From: an uncultured Burkholderiales bacterium
GTDB lineage: Bacteria; Pseudomonadota; Gammaproteobacteria; Burkholderiales; Burkholderiaceae_C
DNA: 40,326 nt
NCBI GenBank assembly: GCA_903850735.1
Contig: CAINMN010000150.1
Location: forward strand, 1-40,326
Direction: 5' to 3'
The notes below the pieces were generated by a model, which did no database searches, was not told the DNA's origin, and saw nothing but the letters and a program-made list of their open reading frames with translations. Positions 1-8,600 of this stretch are shown one piece after another. A program made the translations under genes and the position numbers. The stretch's first letter is position 1. Every line of letters begins with the position of its first letter.

Positions 1-681
1 GGTTTGCAACTCGCCACTGGCCGATGCCAATGGCAAGCCTCCCAGAGTCAGGTTGTAGGTGGTGGGCAACAGCAAGGTTTGGGGCGTGTAGCCTGTCAAG
101 TTGCTGAACAGCAAGGAGGCATTGGCATCGAGCTTGCTGACCAAGCTCATCAGATCGACATCGAGGTAAGCTGCCCCATTGTTCGCAAAAGCTTGGCCAA
201 TCACATCTTGCGTGGTGATGCCGGTGCCGGCAGAAAACGGATTGCCTGCACCGGAAATCGCGGTGACCTGTTTGTTGGTTTGGGGATTCGCATAAAGCAA
301 AATTCGCCCATCCACCACAGCGCCGACATGGACCGACAGCCCGCCATTGATGTTGACCTGGCGCTCGCCCGCATCGCGAATGCTGTCCATCCCCATGGTG
401 AGCTTCCACTGAAACGTGAAGTCTTGCTCGCCAATATCAGGCAGTGTTGAACTCGCCAAGCGCAATCTGAGAACCGGCGACTTGCCAACCGTGCTGGCAT
501 TGCCATCAAAGGTGGCGATCAGGTTGGTCTGGTCCAAGCCAATGCCAGCCTGGATCAAGGAGGCACTGAGCACACCGCCCGCACTGCTGATGGGAACCGT
601 CGAGACATAAGTCTGCGCCCCGTTGTCTCCCGTGTCGATCAACAGGGCATTGGCATCGTTGGCGAGAACCCAGTTGGCCAT
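1..681 (-). CDS. N-terminal part of an unknown protein running off the left window edge; candidate T1SS substrate
   Basis: Reverse-strand frame from ATG at 681 is open for 227 codons to base 1 (MANWVLANDANALLIDTGDNGAQTYVSTVPISSAGGVLSASLIQAG...). It starts 5 bp after the HlyD stop. No Sec signal peptide. Missing from the ORF track because it has no stop inside the window. Confidence 0.75.
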   Translation of the reverse strand, partial: MANWVLANDANALLIDTGDNGAQTYVSTVPISSAGGVLSASLIQAGIGLDQTNLIATFDGNASTVGKSPVLRLRLASSTLPDIGEQDFTFQWKLTMGMDSIRDAGERQVNINGGLSVHVGAVVDGRILLYANPQTNKQVTAISGAGNPFSAGTGITTQDVIGQAFANNGAAYLDVDLMSLVSKLDANASLLFSNLTGYTPQTLLLPTTYNLTLGGLPLASASGELQT

Positions 682-686
682 GGTGT

Positions 687-2033
687 TCAGCGCTCGCGGA
701 AGGCGTTTTCTTTGACAGCCGTCAGCGGCTTGGTGATGTAGCGCAGCACAGACTTGCTGCCGGTCACGATGTCCACCTGGGCTTGCATGCCGGGAATGAT
801 GGGCAGTTTTTTGCCCAGGCTTTCCATGGCTGTGGTGGACGTTTCAATGCGCACTTGGTAGAAAGCCTGGCCCTTGTCGCCCATGGGCACCGCATCGGCG
901 CTGATGGTGGCCACCTTGCCCTCCATGGCGCCATAAATCGAATAGTCGTAGGCGGTGAGCTTGACCTTGGCTGGCTGCCCGATGTGAATGAAGCCGATGT
1001 CTTTGGGTTGCACCAAGGCCTCCACCATCAGCTGGTCGTCGGCCGGGACCACTTCGGCCACCGGGTCGCCGGGCTTGACCACGCCGCCCAGGGTGCTGAC
1101 CAGCACGCGGTTCACAATGCCCGACAACGGCGCGCGCATTTCGGTGCGCGTGAGCTTGTCTTTCAACGCGGGCATGGATTCTTCAAGCGCACGCAACTCG
1201 GTCAGGGTGCGGTTCAATTCGGCGGCCGACTCCGCTTTCAATTGGCGCTCCGCCGAGAGCTTGCGGGACTGGGTCTCTTTGACTGCTTCGGTCAGGCGCG
1301 ACACCATCAGGGCCGAGCCCTCGGCGCGACCTTCGGCATCGGCCATCACGCGTTGCAGGCGCACGAGCTCGAGTTGCGGCTCCAGGCCGCGCTTGACCAT
1401 CATGGCCACGATGTCGAATTCGCTGCGCGCATGCTCCAGGGTTCGCTTGGCGGTATCGCGGGTGACGATGGTTTCTTGCAGCTCTTTTTCTTTCTGACCT
1501 ACCTGCGCGTCCAGCATGGCAAGTTGCGCTTGGTGCTCGCCCATTTTGCTGAGGTAGGCGGCCAACTCATTGGCCACAAACTCGGCGCCGCTCTTGCGCA
1601 ACTCGGCAGTGAAGACAGGCTCGCGCCCTTGGGTTTGCGCCAAAAAGCGCTCGGCTCGGGCTTGCAAGGCCATCACCTGTTTGCTGCGGGCTTGAAAGTC
1701 GGCGCCAAACTGTGTGGGGTTGAGCAGCACCAGCAAGTCGCCTTGCTGCACCAGTTGCCCTTGCTTGGCTTCAATTTGGGCGACCAAGCCGCCTTCCAAG
1801 CTCTGCAGCACTTGCAAGCGGGCGGAGGGCACCACTTTGCCGTCGGCGCGCGTGACCGTGTCGACTTCGGCCAGGGCGGCCCAGACGATCATGACCACAA
1901 AAAATCCCAGGATGAACCACATCAGCAAATGCGAGCCCGGACGGGTACGGGCGAAGGTACCGGCGCCTTCGATGGTGACCGAATCGCTGCGGCCCAGCCA
2001 GCGCTGCCACCAGCTTGCAGTGGGGCGGCTCAT
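687..2033 (-). CDS. HlyD-family type I secretion periplasmic adaptor (LapC-like)
   Basis: Single N-terminal TM followed by ADGKVVPSARLQVLQSLEGGLVAQIEAKQGQLVQQGD lipoyl-like hairpin; 4-bp overlap with the upstream ABC gene. Confidence 0.93.
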   Translation of the reverse strand: MSRPTASWWQRWLGRSDSVTIEGAGTFARTRPGSHLLMWFILGFFVVMIVWAALAEVDTVTRADGKVVPSARLQVLQSLEGGLVAQIEAKQGQLVQQGDLLVLLNPTQFGADFQARSKQVMALQARAERFLAQTQGREPVFTAELRKSGAEFVANELAAYLSKMGEHQAQLAMLDAQVGQKEKELQETIVTRDTAKRTLEHARSEFDIVAMMVKRGLEPQLELVRLQRVMADAEGRAEGSALMVSRLTEAVKETQSRKLSAERQLKAESAAELNRTLTELRALEESMPALKDKLTRTEMRAPLSGIVNRVLVSTLGGVVKPGDPVAEVVPADDQLMVEALVQPKDIGFIHIGQPAKVKLTAYDYSIYGAMEGKVATISADAVPMGDKGQAFYQVRIETSTTAMESLGKKLPIIPGMQAQVDIVTGSKSVLRYITKPLTAVKENAFRER

Positions 2034-4156
2034 GCGGCACCTCCCGCGCGCGGTGCGCCCAAGACTTGTTCGGGAGTGCCGATGCTGAGCAGACGGCCTT
2101 TGTCTAATACGATCACTTTGTGAACCAGTTGAATCATGGTGGATTTGTGGGTGATGACCACCAGGGTTTTACCCTCCACCACAGGGCGCAGGCGCTCCAC
2201 CAAGGTTTGCTCGGCCCCCATATCCATGGCGCTGCTGGGCTCATCGAGCACCAGCATGGAGGGGTTGCCCACCAGCGCTCGCGCAATGCTGATGGATTGA
2301 CGTTGACCGCCAGACAAGCCCTCGCCACGCTCGCCCACTCGCAAGCCGTAGCCGTGGGGGTGCTGGCTGATGAAGTCTTCCACGCCGGCGACTTGCGCGG
2401 CTTTCAACACCGCCGCGTCGCTGGCTTGGTCAAAGCCCATGGCAATGTTTTGGCGAACAGTGCCGCTCATCAGCCACACATCTTGCAAGACCACGCCCAG
2501 ATGACGCCGCAAGTCGATGGGGTCGATCTGGCGCACATCGACGCCATCGATCAGCACCGCCCCTTTGTCGGGCTGGTACAAGCCCAGAATGAGCTTGGCA
2601 ATGGTGGTCTTGCCCGAACCGATGCGGCCCAAGATGGCGACACGCTCGCCGGGCTCGATGGTGAAGGACACATTGTCCAGCGCCGGTGAAGCGGCATCGG
2701 GGTAGCTGAAGGTGACTTCACGAAACTCGATGCGACCTTTCAGTTCATTGCGCGCCACAAACTGCACATTGTGCGCATGCTCGCGCGGCGCAGACATGAG
2801 TTGTTGCAAGGCTTTGTAACTGGCCAGCGACTGGTTCACGCGGGTGAGCAGTTGAGAGAACTGTGCCAAGGGCGAAATGGCACGCCCCGACAGAATCGTG
2901 CAGGCAATGATGGCGCCAAAACCGATCTTGCCCTCAGCAACCAAAAAGAAGCCCATGGTGACCACGCCCACCTGCACCAGTTGTTGTGCCAGGTTGGCAA
3001 TGTTGCCGGCAAATTGTGACAACATGCGCGACTGCAAGCCAATTTCCGACTGGTGCGTCACCGCCTCTTGCCAGCGCCGGCGCATGATGGCGCCCGCCCC
3101 CAGCGCTTTGACGGTTTCCAGCCCGCCAAGGGTCTCCACCAAAATGGTTTGCTTGCGGTTGCCGTCTTCGTAGGTGGATTGGATCAGCCGCTTCAAGCGC
3201 GGCTGCACCAGCAAGCTGGCCCCCAGCATCAAGGGGATGGCCAGCACCGGCACGATCACCATGGGGCCACCGATGGCGTAGATGATGACCAGGAACAAAA
3301 TGGAAAACGGAATGTCGATCAGGGTGGTCAGCGTGGCCGATGTGAGAAATTCGCGCAAGGACTCAAACTCTTTGAGCACATTGGCCAAGGCGCCGGTAGA
3401 TCCCCTGCGGGCTTTCATTTGCATGTCCAGGATTTGCTCGAACAAGCTGTCGCCAATGACCATGTCGGCGCGTGCCCCAGCCACATCCAAAAAATAGCCA
3501 CGCAAGGAGCGAATGGCAAAGTCGCTGACAAAGACCACCACCACGCCAATCAACAAGGCCACCAAGGTGTCTTGGGCATTGTTGGGAATGACGCGGTCGT
3601 ACACGATCATGCTGAAGATGGAGGTGGTGACCGCGAAGATGTTGGTGAGCAAGGCCGCCACGCCCACCTGCAAATACAGGTTGCGCGCCATGCCCAGCGG
3701 CCCCCAGAACCAATGGCCATAGCGGCCTTGCGGCTCGGCATTGGCGCTGCGGTCGATGCGGGTTTGGCGGCTGAGCACCACCTGCTCGCCATTCAAGCGT
3801 GGCAGCCAGGTTTTGGCGTCGACAGTTTGCATGCCCTGACCTGGCACCCAGGCCTGCCAATGCTCGGCATCGGGCTGGGCGGTGACCAACAACATGCCGC
3901 CACCATCCAGCCCCAACAAAATGGGCAGCGCCGCAAGCTTCGCTTGTTGCGCGCCAACCTGCTGGCGTTGGGCGCGCAGGCCCAGGCTTTCTGCGGCCTC
4001 ACACACATCGCCCAAGGACCAAGGTCCCGGCAACTTGGCCGCGCGAGCGCGCAGCGCCGCGGCCGACATGGGCAAGTCGAACCAGCGCAGGGCTTGCAGC
4101 AAGGCCTCTTCCAGCGCATCGGGTGCGGCGTGTTGGCTTGTAGATTCAGCGTTCAA
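2030..4156 (-). CDS. Type I secretion ABC transporter with degenerate C39-like N-terminal domain (LapB-like)
   Basis: 708 aa; GRIGSGKTT Walker A, LSGGQRQ signature, LVLDEPSSAMD Walker B; N-terminal ~120 aa C39-like but without an early DCG catalytic cysteine. Confidence 0.93.
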   Translation of the reverse strand: MNAESTSQHAAPDALEEALLQALRWFDLPMSAAALRARAAKLPGPWSLGDVCEAAESLGLRAQRQQVGAQQAKLAALPILLGLDGGGMLLVTAQPDAEHWQAWVPGQGMQTVDAKTWLPRLNGEQVVLSRQTRIDRSANAEPQGRYGHWFWGPLGMARNLYLQVGVAALLTNIFAVTTSIFSMIVYDRVIPNNAQDTLVALLIGVVVVFVSDFAIRSLRGYFLDVAGARADMVIGDSLFEQILDMQMKARRGSTGALANVLKEFESLREFLTSATLTTLIDIPFSILFLVIIYAIGGPMVIVPVLAIPLMLGASLLVQPRLKRLIQSTYEDGNRKQTILVETLGGLETVKALGAGAIMRRRWQEAVTHQSEIGLQSRMLSQFAGNIANLAQQLVQVGVVTMGFFLVAEGKIGFGAIIACTILSGRAISPLAQFSQLLTRVNQSLASYKALQQLMSAPREHAHNVQFVARNELKGRIEFREVTFSYPDAASPALDNVSFTIEPGERVAILGRIGSGKTTIAKLILGLYQPDKGAVLIDGVDVRQIDPIDLRRHLGVVLQDVWLMSGTVRQNIAMGFDQASDAAVLKAAQVAGVEDFISQHPHGYGLRVGERGEGLSGGQRQSISIARALVGNPSMLVLDEPSSAMDMGAEQTLVERLRPVVEGKTLVVITHKSTMIQLVHKVIVLDKGRLLSIGTPEQVLGAPRAGGAA

Positions 4157-5565
4157 GGCGGGGTTCCCAAAGAAAAGTGCTCTTCCAGCATCGAGGCCAT
4201 GTAGAGCAAACGGTAACGGGCCAGGGCATGGTCGGTGACGGCATCGATCAGGTCACGACCCGCCATGAAGACATCTTCTTGCGCCCGCAACAAGTCGAGC
4301 AAGCTGCCGCGCCGAAAAGCGAATTGCTCGCGCACCGCAGCCAAGGTGTCGTTGGCGACACCCACAGCCAAGCGGCGGTTCCTGAGGATTTCTTGGCCCA
4401 AAGCCACCTCGCTCAGGGTTTGGCGCAGATTTTTTTCGGTGTTGCGCTGTTCTGTTTCGGCCTGCATGGCGTATTCCACGGCTTTCGAGGCAGCCTGGCG
4501 GGCACGCGCCATCTCGGCGCCGCCTGACAGGAAGTTGTAGCGCAAGGTGACCAAGGTGGAACGATCGGTGTACTCCGTGCCGGAGGATGTTTGCTTGTTC
4601 TGCGCAATCGAGTGCTCGAGGGCCAAGCGCGGGAACAAATTGGCGCGCGCCGCGGCTGCATCTTTTTCACTCGCGAGGCTGAGTTGCTTGGCCTCTTGCA
4701 CTGTGGGGAAACGCGCCACCAGGGCATCGACCTGCTCTTTCAAGGCGCCCACATTCAGCGCAAAGTCAGGCCACACTTCCACCTTGGAGGGCGGTTCCGA
4801 TTGAAACACTTCACGCCAGGCAGACTCTGCCGCTTGCTCGCGCACGCTGGCCGCACTGAGCGCGGCCTCCGCCTCAGTTTGCCTTGCCCGCGCACGCAGC
4901 ACATCGCTGGCCGCGCTGCCGCCCAAGTCGGCCCGCTCTTTGATAAAAGCCACAATGTCTTGACGCGCTTGCACATTCAGTCGATGCAGCTCCATTAGCT
5001 TGCGCGTGCGGTACAGCTCATGCCAGGCAGACACTGCGCGCATGACCACAGCGGCTTGTTTTTTGTCCAGCCCTGCTTGGGCACCTTGAACCCGCAACTC
5101 GGCAGCGCCAATCTTGGCCGAGGTGTTGCCAAAGTCGAACAGCAATTGGCTGAGGGTGACGCCATAGGTTGGTGTGTTGATGGAAACGCCGCCCGTGGTG
5201 CGATTGCCAAAGCCCGTGTTACCCGAAAGCTGAGGCCACCATGCTGCGCGCGCCTCGTCTACGCCTTCGCGGCTGCTGGTCAGGGCGGCGCGAGCGGCCA
5301 GGAATTCGGGGTGCTGTCGCACCGATTGCGCCACAGCATTGGCGATTTGGCGCGCTTGCTGTTGTTGAGCTTCGCCAGATTGGGCGTTGGCCCAGGCTTC
5401 CAGATAGCGGATGAGTTGGTCGCCGACGGTGTGGGCGCGCAAAGTGGTTTCTTGAACTGCGCCGGCAGTTTGTGCTCTTGCCTCTGACGTCCAAGTGTTC
5501 GCTGCCAGAAGGCCCAAGGCCAAAAGACAATGCAAAAAATAGAGTCGGAAAGGGGTTGAAAACAT
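4153..5565 (-). CDS. TolC-family outer membrane channel (LapE-like)
   Basis: Signal peptide; coiled-coil OEP architecture (SQLLFDFGNTSAKIGAAELRVQGAQAGLDKKQA...); 4-bp overlap with the ABC gene. Confidence 0.9.
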   Translation of the reverse strand: MFSTPFRLYFLHCLLALGLLAANTWTSEARAQTAGAVQETTLRAHTVGDQLIRYLEAWANAQSGEAQQQQARQIANAVAQSVRQHPEFLAARAALTSSREGVDEARAAWWPQLSGNTGFGNRTTGGVSINTPTYGVTLSQLLFDFGNTSAKIGAAELRVQGAQAGLDKKQAAVVMRAVSAWHELYRTRKLMELHRLNVQARQDIVAFIKERADLGGSAASDVLRARARQTEAEAALSAASVREQAAESAWREVFQSEPPSKVEVWPDFALNVGALKEQVDALVARFPTVQEAKQLSLASEKDAAAARANLFPRLALEHSIAQNKQTSSGTEYTDRSTLVTLRYNFLSGGAEMARARQAASKAVEYAMQAETEQRNTEKNLRQTLSEVALGQEILRNRRLAVGVANDTLAAVREQFAFRRGSLLDLLRAQEDVFMAGRDLIDAVTDHALARYRLLYMASMLEEHFSLGTPP

Positions 5566-5605
5566 GAGCTACGTTGAAATGTCGCGAGCATCCCCAGCCA
5601 AAAGA

Positions 5606-5629
5606 AGCGGCCACCGACAGGTGGCCGCT
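5606..5629 (-). terminator. Perfect 10-bp stem / 4-nt loop hairpin between the RTX exoprotein gene and the TolC gene
   Basis: agcggccacc-gaca-ggtggccgct; on the minus strand it is followed by TTCTTTT. Confidence 0.7.
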
Positions 5630-5653
5630 GGTAAAGACATGGCCAGTTGTTGA

Positions 5654-8600
5654 TCAGACAAATATAAAGTCGGTCTTGGACAAGTCCAGGCTGGTGATGC
5701 CGTCCAGGTGAATGATGTCACTCAGGACGGTTGTGCCAGCGGCTTTGTTGGTGTCGTAACGGACGTCCACGCCACCCGTTGTGGCATTGTTGGCAAAATG
5801 AACTTCGTTGTCACCAACGGTGGTCAGCGCGCTGCCATCATCTTTGGTGGTGTACAGACCCGTGATGGCTGAGCTGGTACCGCCAGCAATCACGGGAACC
5901 GGGACATCCTTGTCAGCCAAAGCGCCAGAGGCGCCGTCGTTCACAGAGTCGCCATCGATTTGGGCCTTGGTCACTGCAAACACGAACTGGGTCTGGGCAG
6001 AGGACAGCGTGAACGTGACTGTTGCCAGCTTGGTATTGGCCGCGATGGTGCCAGGCGAGACGTCCACACCCACGACCTTGAACTCACCCACTGCAGTCTG
6101 AAAGTCCAGGCCCGAGGTTCCGTTCTCAACCGTGTAAGAACTGACAATGCTCGGGGCGAAGAAGGAGAACTCGGCGCCGGAAACATCGTAAGTTGTGCTG
6201 CCCGAATAGAAGATGTCAACACTTGCCGTGAGGCCGCTGACCGTCTGATTTTTGAGCACGAAGACTGAATTGGCAGAACCAGAGGGCAATGAGCTTTCGC
6301 CCGTGTAGCCCACACCTGCTGACCCAAGCAGTGTTGACAGGTCAATTTTGTCGCCTGCCGCAAAGCCGGTCACCGTGTCAGAGGCGCTGGCCGTTGAGTC
6401 AGACGCTGCAGCAAGCTTGATCGTGTCAACGCCATCGCCCAGGGTGATCGCGTCAGCGCCCGCACCGCCAGTGATGACATCGTTGCCTGCGCCAGCGAAA
6501 ATGGTGTCTGCGCCAGCACCGGCACTGATGGTGTCGTTGCCGTCTTTGGCATACACCAACTCAGCAAAGGCGCTGCCCGTCAAGGTGTCTGCGCTTGTGG
6601 TTCCGTAAAGCACATACTTGGCCAGATCGGTTGCGGCGGTGTTGGCATTGCCCGCCAGGTCGGTCGCGACATTGGCCGCCACAGAGGCCGTCATGGTGGC
6701 ACCGGTGGTGCTGGCATTGGGGGTTGCCAAAAGGGTGTAATTGCTGCCAGAGCCCGAGAAGGTGCCTGCCGTCGCACCGACCAAGCCCACATCGCCCACC
6801 ACAAAGTTGCTGACACTTTCTGAGAACGCAAACTTGAGTGTGTAAACACCATTGCTGTCGATGCTGTCCACAGAAATGGCCACCGTCGGAGCTGTCTGGT
6901 CAACCGTGACGGCAGCCGTGTTCGTGGCTTCCAAGGAGCCACTGATGCCAGCGGCGTTGAATTGCTTGACTTTGATGTCACCAGCCGCGTAGGTCACACC
7001 GTCAACCAAATTGAAGCTGGTCCCCGTGCCCGTCACGTAGCTTGCGCCCTTGAGGCTGTAGGCCCAAGTGGTCGCGCTGTCTGTCAATGTCACCGAAACC
7101 GACTTGACGTTGGTCACGCCATCTGTGGTGATGGCCGAGTCTGTGAAGGTGATGGTGGGTGCGCCAGGCGCAGCGACAACACTCAGCGCCTTGCCAAGGG
7201 TGGTTTGCACAAGGCTGTTGTTTCCGGCTTGGTCTTGTTGGTAGACCTTGACTTCATCAGCCGTGTAGGAACCCACCGGCAGGTCGAAGTAAGTCTTGCC
7301 GGTTTGCTCGGTGACCTCGCCTTTGACGCTGGAGAACCACTTCGCGCCAGACTCCAGGGCCGCAGAGTTGATCGAGATACGGCCATTGCCCGTGATGAAA
7401 TCGGTTGTGTTGGTGCCGTTGTCCTCCACAAGCGTGGGCGTCAGGTTGGCAGGCGCCGTCGTGTCGTTCGTGACCGTCAACACAAAGTCTTGGGTGACAG
7501 AGGCACTCGATTTGTCAGTCGCCGTGATCTTGATGGTTTGGGTCGCATTGCTGTTGGTGCTGTTGACCGGGGCCGTCCCGCTCAAAACGCCTGCGCTGCT
7601 CAGTGTCCAACCTGAGGGCAAGGTGGTGCCCGAGGCTGCGCTGTAGGTGAGCGTGTCACCCGCGTCAATGTCTTTGAAGGCTTTGGCGACATCAAACGAA
7701 GCCGCTGCAAATTCCACGGCTGTGGCTGTTGTGGTTGCGCCAGAAACGAGTTGCGGCGCATCGTTGACGTTGGTCACGGTGAGTTTGAACACGTCGGACG
7801 CCGTGTTGCCCGCAGGGTCAATCGCCGTGATCTTGATGTTCAAAGCGCCAACGTGGTCGTTGGTCGGCGTGCCAGTGAAGCTCTTGGTGAGGCCATTGAA
7901 GGTCAACCAGGAAGGCAAAGCTGCGCCACTTTCGAGTGTGGCGGTGTACTTCAACACATCGGCCGTATCGGCATCGGTGAAGGCGCCAGTGGGCACGCCC
8001 AAGCCGCTGGAGGGCGGCGTGAAGGTTGAGGCCGAGCCAATGGGCACGCTGATTTGCAAGGAACTCTGAGGCGCACTGTTGGCAGAAACCGACAGGCCTT
8101 TGAAGTCGTTTGCTTGGATGGTCAGTGTGGCGTCGGTGCTCAGCAGGGTGCTGGCCCCCAGGTTGATCAGGTCAACGTATTTCACCGTGCCGTACTGAGC
8201 AATGCTGTTGAGCACATTGACGTCAATGCTGGTTCCCAGGATAGATTCGTAATCGATGCCTGCCAACAAGGCACGCAGGTCGCCATTGTTGACGTCCACC
8301 AGGGCGCCAATGGCCTTGTCCAGAATTTGCTCCACCGTCAGGCCATCTGCAAGGCCCAGAGCCGCGACAAGCAGCTCTTTGGTGACCGACACCAGATCGA
8401 CCCCTTGGTCCAAGCCCAAGCCATTGGCCAGCAGATCGGTGATTTCGCTGAGCTTGTAGGTGCCGAAGGCCGTGCTGAACTTGGTCAGCGCACTGGAAAT
8501 GGTGTCACTGCTGGCGCTGGTCACGTTCACGCTGGCACGGCTGGCTGCGGCCAGCAACAGGGTTTTGGTGTCGCTCTCGGGAATTTGACCAAGCAAGTCG

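Noticed and set aside
783-2123. 446-aa plus-strand ORF opposite HlyD1
   Set aside because: Shadow frame with biased His/Gln/Gly composition; the minus-strand gene is clearly HlyD.
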